From Chryseobacterium indologenes (GTDB lineage Bacteria > Bacteroidota > Bacteroidia > Flavobacteriales > Weeksellaceae), in the NCBI RefSeq assembly GCF_001295265.1, contig NZ_LJOD01000002.1, positions 186,001 to 250,000 of the forward strand: a stretch of DNA of 64,000 nt, written 5' to 3'. This document shows, one piece after another, positions 26,904 to 36,223 of this stretch. The translations under genes were made by a program, and so were the position numbers. Each line of letters begins with the position of its first letter. Position 1 is the stretch's first letter. Under the pieces are notes generated by a model. The model was not told where the DNA came from. It worked only from the letters and a program-made list of their open reading frames with translations, and did no database searches.

Positions 26904-28373
26904 ATGGTAAATTTCAGAAAATATATTTCAGGTGCAGCGGTATTGGCTTCTGGGTTTTTCCTTGCTCAATCTACCGTTTCTACTGTTCTTTACTCACAGG
27001 CTTACGATAATCAGAAAAATAGTTTGAATCTGCCTTCTCCCATCACATCGGTGGCTGAGAAAGCGGTTTTGTCGGCCAAAGAACTCGTAGATATTAATGT
27101 AAACACAATGATGGCGGATCCTGTGCTTAAAAATGCAAACTGGGGATTCGTAGTGTATGATCCTAAAACGAAGAAAGTAATCTCTTCGTACAATGAAAAC
27201 TCTCCTTTAGTTCCGGCCTCTACAACTAAACTTCTGACTACAGAAACAGCCATGAGTCTACTGGGTGAAAATTACCGGTGGATGACCCAGCTGGAATATT
27301 CAGGAACGATTGATGAAAACGGAACACTAAACGGAAACCTGTATGTTGTAGGCAGCGGCGATCCTTCTCTGGGAACCAATAAAGCAGGAGCCTGGTCGTA
27401 CAGAGACATTGTTTCAGACTTCATGGGCGGACTTTCACGCGAAGGAATCAGAAAGGTAAATGGTGATATTATCATTCAGACAGCGCTTTTCAAAGGCAAT
27501 ATTACAAAGCTTCCGGAAAATGTTGTATGGCTTGAAAACAATAATTACTATCTGCCTGTAGGAACTACGCGGGAAATTAATCCAGCCAACGAAAAGCTGA
27601 TCGTGAAAAAAGCAGGTTTCTCCTCAGAGAAAAAGTTTTTCTATGTTTCTCCATATGCCCATCAGATGGTATATGCCGAAAAATACGACGGAGACGGAAC
27701 TTTAACCACCAAATTGCCTGATGCCCCGGCTTATCTGGCCAATACCTTCAGAACAACCATGATCAAAGGTGGAATTCCGGTTACAGGAAAGGTAACTCCT
27801 AAAATGACAGATGCAGCTCCTGAAAGCAGAAAACTGGTAGCAGCTTATAAATCCCCGACACTGGCCGATATTATTTATTACACCAACCAGCACAGTGACA
27901 ATTCCCTTGCAGAAGCCTTATTGAAAACTGTAGGCTTCCAGAAAATGGGTGACCAGACCTCCGAATCAGGAAGAATGGTAGTGACCAACCATCTGAAAGA
28001 ATCAGATTTTGATATGCTTGGCCTGACTTATATGGACGGAAGCGGACTTTCAAGAAGCAATAATGTAACTCCTATCTCTCAGGTGAAGTTTCTGTCTTCT
28101 TTAATGGATGAAAAATACTATAAAACATATCTGAGCTCACTGCCGGTAGGCGGACAGTCCGGAACTCTGAAAAGAATGTTTCTGGGAACAGGAAACGGAC
28201 AGGTTTTTGCCAAGACAGGTACTTTGAATAAAGTGAAAACCTTAGCAGGGTATCTGAAAACCAATTCAGGAAAAACGCTGGTTTTCTCTTTAATGGTGAA
28301 CAACTATTCAGGATCGGTAGATATGGTAAAGAAGAGAATGGAAAAAATTCTTGAGCCTGCTCTGGATCTTTAG
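26904..28373 (+). CDS. dacB: D-alanyl-D-alanine carboxypeptidase/endopeptidase (PBP4 type, S13)
   Basis: A 489-residue exported peptidoglycan peptidase of family S13. A signal or anchor segment (ISGAAVLASGFFLAQ) leads. The penicillin-binding motifs are all present: S106-T-T-K109 in PASTTKLLTTE, S331-D-N333 in HSDNSLAEALL, and K437-T-G in FAKTGTLNKV. It trims or opens cross-linked peptides in the periplasmic wall. Length is typical. The gene is monocistronic by its spacing, with a promoter upstream and a terminator 25 bases after the stop. Confidence 0.93.
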   Translation: MVNFRKYISGAAVLASGFFLAQSTVSTVLYSQAYDNQKNSLNLPSPITSVAEKAVLSAKELVDINVNTMMADPVLKNANWGFVVYDPKTKKVISSYNENSPLVPASTTKLLTTETAMSLLGENYRWMTQLEYSGTIDENGTLNGNLYVVGSGDPSLGTNKAGAWSYRDIVSDFMGGLSREGIRKVNGDIIIQTALFKGNITKLPENVVWLENNNYYLPVGTTREINPANEKLIVKKAGFSSEKKFFYVSPYAHQMVYAEKYDGDGTLTTKLPDAPAYLANTFRTTMIKGGIPVTGKVTPKMTDAAPESRKLVAAYKSPTLADIIYYTNQHSDNSLAEALLKTVGFQKMGDQTSESGRMVVTNHLKESDFDMLGLTYMDGSGLSRSNNVTPISQVKFLSSLMDEKYYKTYLSSLPVGGQSGTLKRMFLGTGNGQVFAKTGTLNKVKTLAGYLKTNSGKTLVFSLMVNNYSGSVDMVKKRMEKILEPALDL

Positions 28374-28397
28374 AAAAAAATATTTATTCAATAATAT

Positions 28398-28436
28398 AAA
28401 AGCCTTTTAATCAATGATTAGAAGGTTTTTTTTTAT
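28398..28436 (+). terminator. Terminator after the PBP4-type gene
   Basis: Stem AAGCCTTTTAATCA with TGATTAGAAGGTTT (imperfect) followed by nine T. Confidence 0.75.
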
Positions 28437-28462
28437 CTTTGATTAAATCTAATGATCTGAGT

Positions 28463-30391
28463 ATGAGAAAATTTTATCTTTTAATCATAGGCATACTGGT
28501 TTCTTCTCTGTTTTATAGCCAGCAGCAGGACGCTAACATTGAAATGAAAGGACTGATTACAAAGGAAATGAATGCTTTTGCTAAGAAAATGACCTCATTC
28601 AACGTCAATCCCAATACCCTGAATTATGATCTCCAGTACCAGAGGCTGGATGTATCTTTAAATCCTGAGGAACACATGATTACAGGATCCGTTACCTCAC
28701 ATTTTAAGCCTAATCAGCCCATCAGCAGTATTTATTTTGATCTGACGAATGTTCTGACGGTTTCCCAGGTACAGTATCACGGTGTCAGTATTCCTTTTCA
28801 GCAGCTTCCTACCAAAGAAATAAAAATAGATCTTCCGGCTTCCGTGCCTGCCAGTACACTGGATTCACTTACGATTCATTATTCGGGACCGCCATCTACA
28901 GAATATAATGCTTTTTCAGTTGGCCTGCAAAGCAATATACCGGTTCTTTCAACATTGAATGAACCTTATGGTGCTCAGGATTGGTTTCCGACAAAACAAA
29001 GCCTTAACGATAAAATTGACCGGTTTGATTTTAAAATTACAACACCTGCACAATACAGTGTCGCCGCCAATGGAAAACTCATGTCTGAAACCTCCCTTCC
29101 CGGAGGACAGAAGCTGACTTTCTGGAGAACCATATATCCAACGGTAGCTTACCTGATCGCATTATCCATTACCAACTTTGTCAAGCTGAATGATACCATA
29201 GGAAATCCGCCTTTTCCGTTTGTGAATTATGTATATCCGTCTACCAGCGCCAATACCACAAGCATGGAAAATATAGAGTGGACGAAACAGATCATGAATA
29301 CCTTTGAAACTTATTTCGGACCTTATCCTTTCCGGGAAGAGAAATACGGACACATGGAATTTAAGTACGGTGGCGGAATGGAGCATCAGACCATGACCTC
29401 CATGGGAGGCTGGACCAAACATCTTATTGCTCATGAGCTCGCTCACCAATGGTTTGGTGACAAAGTTACCTGTGGAGCCTGGAATGACATCTGGCTGAAT
29501 GAAGGATTTGCCACATTCGGAACACACGTATCCAATGAAAAACTCATCATGACCCAAGCTGAATTTATGAATTATCTGATAAGCCAGATCAATATCATCA
29601 CTGCTTCTCCTGATGGAAGCGTATATGTGCCGGATGCCGGCCTGCCGAGTGTAGGAAGGGTTTTCGATAGCAGATTATCCTATATCAAAGGTGCTTATAT
29701 TTTAAGAATGATCAAATGGATATTAGGAGATACAGCTTTTTACCAGGCCATCAGAGAATATCATGCAAGACCGGCTCTTGCTTATAATTATGTGAGAACT
29801 TCAGACTTTAAAGCTTCACTGCTTCAGTCCACCGGAAAAGATTTTACAGAGTTTTTTAACGACTGGCTTTATGGAGAAGGCTATCCTTCCTATACAACAA
29901 AATGGAGGCAGACCGGGAATCAGCTCCTGTTTAAAGTTTCCCAGACCCAAAGTTCTCCAACAGTAAGCTTTTTTGAAATGCCTTTACCTGTAAAAGTTAC
30001 AGGAACAGGCGGTGAAATTGCTTATTTTACCTTAAACAATACCTTTAATAATCAGGGGTTTGTAGAAACGGTATCTTTTCCTGTAGCGAATATTCAGTTC
30101 AATTATGAATACCAGATTCTGGAAAAAAACTCCACAGTGGTCCTGGATAATACACTGAGCATATCTTCTGTGGAAAAGGAAAATTTTGCCCTCTATCCGA
30201 ATCCCTCCAAAAATGAGTTTTATATTAAAGGAATAGACAGAACTACAGAGTTTTCTATTCATTCTGCGGGCGGAAGGCTTGTAAAAAAAGGAACTTACCA
30301 GCCGGAAAAAGCGGTATCCATTTCAGATCTGGTGCCTGGAACCTATATTTTCACAATACAGGAAAAAAATATAAAATTTCTAAAACATTAA
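28463..30391 (+). CDS. Secreted M1-family zinc metallopeptidase with T9SS domain, copy 1
   Basis: A 642-residue aminopeptidase-N-like protein. A signal peptide (MRKFYLLIIGILVSSLFYSQQ) precedes the N-terminal beta saddle (NTLNYDLQYQRLDVSLNPEEH). The exopeptidase motif is GGGMEHQTM. Zinc site H324-E325-x-x-H328 lies in HELAHQWFGD, with third ligand E347 in NEGFATFG. A C-terminal domain (SVEKENFALYPNPSKNEF to the end) is the T9SS type A sorting signal, so it is secreted or surface-bound. I chose ATG 28463, not the TTG at 28439, because the signal peptide starts there. A close paralogue follows directly. Confidence 0.92.
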   Translation: MRKFYLLIIGILVSSLFYSQQQDANIEMKGLITKEMNAFAKKMTSFNVNPNTLNYDLQYQRLDVSLNPEEHMITGSVTSHFKPNQPISSIYFDLTNVLTVSQVQYHGVSIPFQQLPTKEIKIDLPASVPASTLDSLTIHYSGPPSTEYNAFSVGLQSNIPVLSTLNEPYGAQDWFPTKQSLNDKIDRFDFKITTPAQYSVAANGKLMSETSLPGGQKLTFWRTIYPTVAYLIALSITNFVKLNDTIGNPPFPFVNYVYPSTSANTTSMENIEWTKQIMNTFETYFGPYPFREEKYGHMEFKYGGGMEHQTMTSMGGWTKHLIAHELAHQWFGDKVTCGAWNDIWLNEGFATFGTHVSNEKLIMTQAEFMNYLISQINIITASPDGSVYVPDAGLPSVGRVFDSRLSYIKGAYILRMIKWILGDTAFYQAIREYHARPALAYNYVRTSDFKASLLQSTGKDFTEFFNDWLYGEGYPSYTTKWRQTGNQLLFKVSQTQSSPTVSFFEMPLPVKVTGTGGEIAYFTLNNTFNNQGFVETVSFPVANIQFNYEYQILEKNSTVVLDNTLSISSVEKENFALYPNPSKNEFYIKGIDRTTEFSIHSAGGRLVKKGTYQPEKAVSISDLVPGTYIFTIQEKNIKFLKH

Positions 30392-30508
30392 ACATCTCAA
30401 AGGATATTTATTTTAACGATTTTTCAAGAAAAAAATCATCTTATTAGAAATATCTTTTATTTTTAGGCTAAAAAGTGTTTATTTTGTGTTCAGAATTAAT
30501 TTCTGAAT

Positions 30509-32434
30509 ATGAAAACATTTTATTTTTTTGTTGCATGTGCATTGCTGTCACAACCGTTTTACAGTCAGGATCGTAAGGAAAATATAGAAAGGAAGGGGCT
30601 GACGGCAAAGGAAATGCAGTCTTATGCCAACAAAATGGCTGCCGGTAACATCAACCCGAATACTTTAAATTATGATCTGCAATACCAGAGAATGGATCTT
30701 ACCCTCACTCCGGGATCGTCTGCTATTTCAGGTTCGGTGACCTCACATTTTAAGCCCAATCAGAATATGAGCAGCATTTATTTCGATTTTACGAATGTGC
30801 TGCCGGTTTCCCAGGTGAAATATCACGGAGTCAATATTCCTTTTCAGCAGCTGGTTACCAAAGAAATAAAGATAGACTTTCCGGCTTCTGTTCCGGCCAA
30901 TACACTGGATTCACTTACGATTCACTATTCCGGATCTCCTACGGCAACGGATATTTTCTTTAATAATACGCAGGGCGGAACTCCTGTTCTTTCCACATTA
31001 AGCCAGCCTTACGGGGCACAAGACTGGTTTCCAACAAAACAAAGTCTTAACGATAAGATCGACCGGTTTGATTTTAAAATTACAACCCCATCACAATATA
31101 ATGTAGCTGCCAACGGAAAGTTAATGTCTGAAACCTCAGTTGCAGGCGGACAGAAGCTGACATTCTGGAGAACCATGTATCCCACAGCTGCTTATCTGAT
31201 TGCGCTTTCAGTTACCAATTTTGTTAAAATAAACAGTACGATTGGCAATCCGCCGTTTCCGTTCGTTAATTATGTGTATCCTTCTACCAATGGAAATACA
31301 ACAAGCATGGCCAATATAGAATGGACCAAGCAGATGATGGATACTTTTGAAACTTATTTCGGACCTTATCCTTTCCGTAACGAAAAATACGGTCATATGC
31401 AGTTTACCTGGGGCGGAGGAATGGAACATCAGACGATGTCGTCTATGGGAGCCTGGAGCAAAGATCTTATTGCCCACGAACTTGCCCACCAGTGGTTCGG
31501 TGACAAAATTACCTGCGGGACCTGGAATGACATTTGGCTGAATGAAGGTTTTGCTACTTTTGGCGAACATCTGGCGTATGAAAAGCTCCTGATGACTAAT
31601 AGCGAATTTTTGAATTACCTGCAGGGACAGAAAACTTATATTACCGGGGGTACCGGCGGAAGTACCTATGTTCCTGATACGGGATTATCAAACGTAAACA
31701 GAATTTTTGACAGCAGGTTGTCTTATTCCAAAGGAGGATATATTGTAAGAATGATCAAGTGGATTCTGGGAGATGCCGCTTTCTATCAGGCCATGAAAGA
31801 TTACCTTTCAAGACCGAATTTAGCGTATGGCTATGCAACAACCTCAGATTTTAAAGCTTCATTATTGCAGTCCACCGGAAAAGATTTTACAGAATTTTTC
31901 AATGACTGGCTGTATGGTGAAGGATATCCTATTTATACTACCCGATGGAAACAGACCGGAAACCAGATCAGGTTTAAAGTTTCCCAGACACAAAGTTCAC
32001 CAACGGTTAGCTTTTTTGAAATGCCTTTGCCTGTAAAAGTAACTGGAACAGCCGGACAGACTGCCTATTTTACCTTGAATAATACGGCAAATAACCAGTA
32101 TTTTGTAGAAACGGTTGCTTTCCCTGTGGCGAGTGTTCAGTTTAATTATGAATACCAGATTCTTGAAAGAAACTCAACGGTGATCCAGGATAATACGCTG
32201 AGTGTGTCTTCTGTGGAAAAAGAAAGTTTTGCCCTGTACCCAAATCCGGCTAAAAACGAAATGTATTTAAAAGGAGTTGACAGAGCAACGGAATATTCTG
32301 TCCATACAGCAGACGGAAGACTGGTAAGAAAAAGTATCTATCAGCCGGGACAGGCGATCGGTATATCAGATCTGGTTCCGGGATCTTATATTTTTACGGT
32401 GAAAGAACAGCATATTAAATTCATAAAACGTTAA
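30509..32434 (+). CDS. Secreted M1-family zinc metallopeptidase with T9SS domain, copy 2
   Basis: A 641-residue paralogue of the preceding gene, colinear along its whole length. It has signal peptide MKTFYFFVACALLSQPFYSQ, the GGGMEHQTM motif and zinc ligands H323, H327 and E346. The C-terminus is the T9SS sorting type (SVEKESFALYPNPAKNEMY). Differences cluster in the signal peptide, residues about 150-160 (TATDIFFNNTQGG against TEYNAFSVGLQSN) and the segment around residue 395, which could alter substrate preference. Both catalytic sites are intact. The 117-bp gap and absence of a clear terminator leave co-transcription open. Confidence 0.92.
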   Translation: MKTFYFFVACALLSQPFYSQDRKENIERKGLTAKEMQSYANKMAAGNINPNTLNYDLQYQRMDLTLTPGSSAISGSVTSHFKPNQNMSSIYFDFTNVLPVSQVKYHGVNIPFQQLVTKEIKIDFPASVPANTLDSLTIHYSGSPTATDIFFNNTQGGTPVLSTLSQPYGAQDWFPTKQSLNDKIDRFDFKITTPSQYNVAANGKLMSETSVAGGQKLTFWRTMYPTAAYLIALSVTNFVKINSTIGNPPFPFVNYVYPSTNGNTTSMANIEWTKQMMDTFETYFGPYPFRNEKYGHMQFTWGGGMEHQTMSSMGAWSKDLIAHELAHQWFGDKITCGTWNDIWLNEGFATFGEHLAYEKLLMTNSEFLNYLQGQKTYITGGTGGSTYVPDTGLSNVNRIFDSRLSYSKGGYIVRMIKWILGDAAFYQAMKDYLSRPNLAYGYATTSDFKASLLQSTGKDFTEFFNDWLYGEGYPIYTTRWKQTGNQIRFKVSQTQSSPTVSFFEMPLPVKVTGTAGQTAYFTLNNTANNQYFVETVAFPVASVQFNYEYQILERNSTVIQDNTLSVSSVEKESFALYPNPAKNEMYLKGVDRATEYSVHTADGRLVRKSIYQPGQAIGISDLVPGSYIFTVKEQHIKFIKR

Positions 32435-32522
32435 AAATATTTTAAAACAGGTATTTAAAATACAACGATATTGCGATTTCATTATTTTTGTTAATTAAAA
32501 CTTTTAACTAAAACTTGAAATT

Positions 32523-33095
32523 ATGAGGACTTTATTACTGTTTTGTTTATTCGGAAGTGCGCTTCTGTTTGCCCAGCAGGAGAACTGCAGCCTGAAAAAG
32601 TCTGAATTCATAGAAGCGACCGCCGTTGATAAAAATGATATTCTGTGTATCGCTAAAAATTCAGAAAAACCCAATACTGTGTTTTATACGCTGGCCAGTT
32701 GGTGCGCGCCTTGTATAGAGCACCTTCCGGATGCTCTTCAGCTTGAAAAAGATTATAATACCAATGTGTATGTTGTTCTGGTAGAAGGGGAAGATGATAA
32801 AAGAATAAGCAGAGCCGTAAATATTGTGAAGAACATGTCCGCAGACGCCAAAATACTGGTGCTGAAAAATAAAGTATTTCCTGGAGGGGTTAAAAAACGC
32901 AACAGGACTTTTGCAGAACAGATGACACCACCACAGTTTGAAATGATTCCTGATTTCTCCAAATTTATTGTAGTGAATAACCAGGGAGAAGTAAAAATCG
33001 TAACCAACTGGAAAGATTATAAAAAGTTAGATAAGAAAACCACGGAAAATGTACAGCAGATGCTGGCACATACTGTAATTCCGGTTATTAAATAA
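32523..33095 (+). CDS. Exported thioredoxin-like protein
   Basis: A 190-residue protein with signal peptide MRTLLLFCLFGSALLFAQQ. A thioredoxin-fold core holds the redox pair in YTLASWCAPCIEHLPDAL (Cys-Ala-Pro-Cys) near residues 61-64. The later FIVVNNQGEVKIVTNW strand is typical of TlpA/redoxin proteins. It is probably a periplasmic thiol-disulfide protein. An additional Cys lies at position 22 of the mature start region (ENCSLKKSE) and another at CIAKN. It stands alone with its own terminator, so its client proteins are not evident. Confidence 0.8.
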   Translation: MRTLLLFCLFGSALLFAQQENCSLKKSEFIEATAVDKNDILCIAKNSEKPNTVFYTLASWCAPCIEHLPDALQLEKDYNTNVYVVLVEGEDDKRISRAVNIVKNMSADAKILVLKNKVFPGGVKKRNRTFAEQMTPPQFEMIPDFSKFIVVNNQGEVKIVTNWKDYKKLDKKTTENVQQMLAHTVIPVIK

Positions 33096-33122
33096 TCTGA
33101 TTTTAAGGATCGTAAATAACAC

Positions 33123-33154
33123 AGCCGTTTCGTAAGATTGAAACGGCTTTTTTT
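33123..33154 (+). terminator. Terminator after the thioredoxin-like gene
   Basis: Perfect stem AGCCGTTTC / GAAACGGCT with an eight-base loop, followed by seven T. Confidence 0.88.
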
Positions 33155-33187
33155 ATTAAATTAGCACATCTAAAAAATATACTAAAA

Positions 33188-34384
33188 ATGATCTCTGAAA
33201 AATATCTTCAACATTTACAGAACGAACTTCAAAACATTGAAAATGACGGCCTTTATAAAAGAGAAAGAATCATTACGTCTCAACAAAGCGCTGAAATTGA
33301 AGCCAACGGGAAAAAGCTTTTGAACTTCTGTGCTAATAATTATCTGGGATTATCCAACAATCCGGAGGTAATGAAAGCTTCGCAGGATATGATAGAATCT
33401 CATGGATACGGAATGTCATCCGTACGTTTTATCTGCGGAACACAGGATATTCACAAGCAATTGGAGAAAAAAATTGCAGATTTCTTAGGTCTTGAAGATA
33501 CCATCCTTTATGCAGCGGCTTTTGATGCTAATGGCGGAGTCTTTGAACCTTTATTTACTGAAGAAGATGCAATTATTTCAGATGAGCTTAACCATGCGTC
33601 TATTATTGATGGGGTACGTCTTTGTAAAGCAGCAAGATACCGTTACAAAAACAACAATATGGAAGATCTGGAAGCACAGTTAATCGCTGCTTCTGAAAAA
33701 AATCACCGTTTCAAAATTATTGTTACCGACGGGGTTTTCTCTATGGACGGAATTGTTGCAGATCTAAAAGGAGTTTGTGATTTAGCAGATAAATATGATG
33801 CTTTGGTGATGGTGGATGATTCCCACGCAACCGGTTTTATCGGAAAAACAGGCCGTGGAACCCACGAAGCCAATGAAGTAATGGGAAGAGTAGACATTAT
33901 CACTTCTACCCTGGGAAAAGCCCTTGGCGGCGCTTTGGGCGGATTTACTTCCGGTAAAAAAGAAATTATTGATATGCTGAGACAGCGTTCAAGACCCTAT
34001 TTATTCTCCAATTCACTGGCGCCTGGTATCGTAGGAGCAGCTTTGAAAGTTCTGGATATGATCTCTGATGATACGTCACTTCGTGATAAGGTAATGGAAA
34101 ATGCAGAATATTTCAGAACCCAGATGAAAGCGAAAGGATTTGATATTCCTGATGGTGATGCAGCTATTGTTCCTGTCATGCTTTATGACGCTCCGCTTTC
34201 CCAGAAAATGGCTGAGAAATTGATGGATGAAGGAATTTACGTGATTGGATTCTTCTACCCTGTAGTACCGAAAGGAAAAGCAAGAATCAGAGTACAGCTT
34301 TCTGCTGCGCACACCAAAGAACATCTTGACAAAGCCATTGCTGCTTTTGAAAAAGTTGGAAAAGAATTAGGGGTGATTTCTTAA
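33188..34384 (+). CDS. kbl: Glycine C-acetyltransferase (2-amino-3-ketobutyrate CoA ligase)
   Basis: A 398-residue PLP enzyme that splits 2-amino-3-ketobutyrate with CoA into glycine and acetyl-CoA, the second step of threonine breakdown. Family features are [16 protein letters not shown], the [19 protein letters not shown] region, [18 protein letters not shown] and the PLP lysine K244 in [13 protein letters not shown]. Length equals that of the E. coli enzyme. The partner threonine dehydrogenase is not next to it. Related alpha-oxoamine synthases are less likely given the close motif match. A strong terminator follows. Confidence 0.95.
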   Translation: MISEKYLQHLQNELQNIENDGLYKRERIITSQQSAEIEANGKKLLNFCANNYLGLSNNPEVMKASQDMIESHGYGMSSVRFICGTQDIHKQLEKKIADFLGLEDTILYAAAFDANGGVFEPLFTEEDAIISDELNHASIIDGVRLCKAARYRYKNNNMEDLEAQLIAASEKNHRFKIIVTDGVFSMDGIVADLKGVCDLADKYDALVMVDDSHATGFIGKTGRGTHEANEVMGRVDIITSTLGKALGGALGGFTSGKKEIIDMLRQRSRPYLFSNSLAPGIVGAALKVLDMISDDTSLRDKVMENAEYFRTQMKAKGFDIPDGDAAIVPVMLYDAPLSQKMAEKLMDEGIYVIGFFYPVVPKGKARIRVQLSAAHTKEHLDKAIAAFEKVGKELGVIS

Positions 34385-34410
34385 GATAAAAAAATCTACA
34401 TTTGTAGAAT

Positions 34411-34451
34411 AAAAACAGGATTTCTTATATTTAGAGAAATCCTGTTTTTTT
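34411..34451. terminator. Terminator after kbl
   Basis: A 15-bp nearly perfect stem, AAAAACAGGATTTCT with AGAAATCCTGTTTTT, around a short loop and running into T; symmetrical in both directions. Confidence 0.88.
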
Positions 34452-34532
34452 ATCCAGGGGATTGGACATATTAACAATAAAGAAAAATTGAAATATATCA
34501 CTTTTACAATAATTGATGCTATTTCTTTTAGT

Positions 34533-34757
34533 AATTAACCTCAGTTCTGGATAAGAATATCTGATATATGCCGGTTTGAAGCTGGATGATGGAAGAGGGA
34601 AGTTATGAAAGTCATTAACAACAAATATTGATCTATTTTTATTGTATTTAATTTTCCGGAGGCTTTCAATACCTATAACTAAAATTAACTTCCAGCCTCC
34701 TTCTTCCATTTTCCTGCCTTTTAGATTTAAACTCCTTAACCCGAACTCACGTTAATT
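34533..34757. mobile_element. MITE-like element with terminal inverted repeats
   Basis: The ends 34533-34555 and 34735-34757 are inverted copies matching at 19 of 23 positions (core AATTAAC..AGTTC.GG.TAAG). The 225-base interior carries a second, weaker inverted symmetry of GGAAG/CTTCC-rich sequence (around 34575-34610 and 34665-34710). It has no transposase and no convincing ORF. Such non-autonomous or structured intergenic repeats are common in flavobacteria; mobility is inferred and no target duplication could be confirmed. Confidence 0.5.
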
Positions 34758-34839
34758 AAATAATTGTAGTTAAAAAAATGTTATTGCTGAATAGATGATA
34801 ATGTAATATATTTGGAACACTAACTATAATAACCATTTT

Positions 34840-35490
34840 GTGAAAAAATATTTACTTCTTTTTGTTTTTTTTGGCTTTTTCAAAACAATTTATGCTCAAT
34901 CTGATGATTACAAATCAATACTTACTGTAAGTGCTTTTGCTCCTTTTCGTGACCAACGCTATAATATAGGTTATATGCGGAAAATAAATGAAAGATGGTG
35001 GGTTGGAAGCGAAGTGGCATATGGAACCGATAAAATAACTCCTGTAAATATTGGCAATTTTGAAGGGAAAAACAAGGTTTTTGAGATAAAACCGGAAGTT
35101 TTTTACAGTTTGGCGCCCCAATCAAGATTAAAACATTTTGTATCAGCAGAAGCTTTCTATTTAAATCAAACAGGAAAAAATATTTCAGGAAAATATTACG
35201 ACGAAAATGATGTTTATTATTCTTTTAGTTCAGCAGATTATAAAAGAACCAAATATGGATTAAATATTAACTATAGCATTTTGCTTCATAAAAAGTCTTC
35301 ATGGTTTGGTTTTATGCCTAAAATTGGCTTTGGTATCAGACAAAAAAATATTTCTTATACTAATATGACAGGAAAGGAAGAAGAAGATGCTCCTATAGAT
35401 GGCCTTCCTTTTGATTATCATTCAAATCGGCAAGGTTCCAATTTGGGTTTCAATTTTAATGTTGATATGAAATTCATTTTCAAATTCTAA
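34840..35490 (+). CDS. Outer-membrane beta-barrel-like protein
   Basis: A 216-residue protein with a signal peptide (KKYLLLFVFFGFFKTIYAQ). Alternating aromatic and polar strands follow that look like an eight-strand outer-membrane barrel: YNIGYMRKINERWWVGSEVAYG, KHFVSAEAFYLNQ, YGLNINYSILLHKKSSWFGFMPKIGFG. It ends in a terminal aromatic residue (MKFIFKF), as barrel proteins do. The start is GTG at 34840, supported by the signal peptide; no ATG fits. It is more AT-rich than its neighbours and lies beside a MITE-like element, possible signs of recent acquisition. Function unknown. Confidence 0.65.
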   Translation: MKKYLLLFVFFGFFKTIYAQSDDYKSILTVSAFAPFRDQRYNIGYMRKINERWWVGSEVAYGTDKITPVNIGNFEGKNKVFEIKPEVFYSLAPQSRLKHFVSAEAFYLNQTGKNISGKYYDENDVYYSFSSADYKRTKYGLNINYSILLHKKSSWFGFMPKIGFGIRQKNISYTNMTGKEEEDAPIDGLPFDYHSNRQGSNLGFNFNVDMKFIFKF

Positions 35491-35559
35491 AAAATATTTA
35501 ATCTTTATTATTTTAAGCTAAAGATTTTAGATTAAATTCTCTTTTTTTCCGAAATAAAC

Positions 35560-35567
35560 TATCTTTG
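35560..35567 (+). promoter_or_regulatory. -7 box of hemJ
   Basis: TATCTTTG, an exact TAnnTTTG, 16 bases before the hemJ ATG. Confidence 0.55.
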
Positions 35568-35583
35568 CAAACAAATTTTTAGG

Positions 35584-36135
35584 ATGCTGTATACTGTCAT
35601 CAAAGCTTTACATATTATCTTCATGGTAAGCTACTTTGCGGGAATTTTTTATCTCGTGAGGATTTTCGTTTACTATAAAGATACCGATGAATTTCCGGAA
35701 GAAAAAAAGAAAATTCTGAGAGAGCAGTACACTTTTATGGCCAGAAGGCTGTGGAATATTATCACAGTTCCTGCCGGGGTAATCATGGCGGTATGCGGAT
35801 TGGTCATGATCTTTTTAAATACCGGGTTGATGAAAATGCCGTGGTTTCATTTAAAGCTTACCTTCCTTATCGGGCTTGCCATTTATCATTACTGGTGCTG
35901 GAAAAAAGTGCTGAAACTTAAAGAACTGAACGGAAATACCATGGAAACAGCCAATATCAAACTGAGACAGGCCAATGAGATTGCAACCTTCATTCTCTTT
36001 CTTGTGGTGTTTACCGTGATCCTGAAATCTTCAGTAATTGAATACTGGTGGCAATTAATCGCAGGATTTTTCGTTCTTGTATTTCTGATCATGATGACCG
36101 TTAAACTCGTTAATAAAAATAAAAGAAAACCTTAA
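35584..36135 (+). CDS. hemJ: Protoporphyrinogen IX oxidase, HemJ type
   Basis: A 183-residue inner-membrane protein with four to five hydrophobic helices. The opening YTVIKALHIIFMVSYFAGIFYLVRIFVYY holds the conserved His of HemJ, and RRLWNIITVPAGVIMAVCGLVMIF and MPWFHLKLTFLIGLAIYHYWCW hold further conserved residues. HemJ oxidises protoporphyrinogen IX to protoporphyrin IX in heme synthesis. Length fits the family. The organism would thus make heme as well as import it (heme island at 43.5-54.7 kb). It is followed by gldF after 88 bp without a clear terminator. Confidence 0.88.
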   Translation: MLYTVIKALHIIFMVSYFAGIFYLVRIFVYYKDTDEFPEEKKKILREQYTFMARRLWNIITVPAGVIMAVCGLVMIFLNTGLMKMPWFHLKLTFLIGLAIYHYWCWKKVLKLKELNGNTMETANIKLRQANEIATFILFLVVFTVILKSSVIEYWWQLIAGFFVLVFLIMMTVKLVNKNKRKP

Positions 36136-36223
36136 AGATGTATTAGGGTAAGAAGCAGGTTAAACCGGTTCAGTCCGCGGCAACCAGTCTTAACTGATAT
36201 TTCATAACTCTTAACTATAAAAC

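Larger units (their letters stand above)
34385..34839. other. Intergenic region holding a terminator and a MITE-like element
   Basis: A 455-base AT-rich region. It begins with the kbl terminator, contains a 225-base segment with 23-bp terminal inverted repeats, and ends with the leader of the outer-membrane protein gene. I find no supported coding sequence. Confidence 0.6.

Noticed and set aside
34431..34709. 92-codon minus-strand ORF
   Set aside because: It lies within the kbl terminator and the MITE-like element, and its sequence reflects the GGAAG-type repeat, not a protein family.
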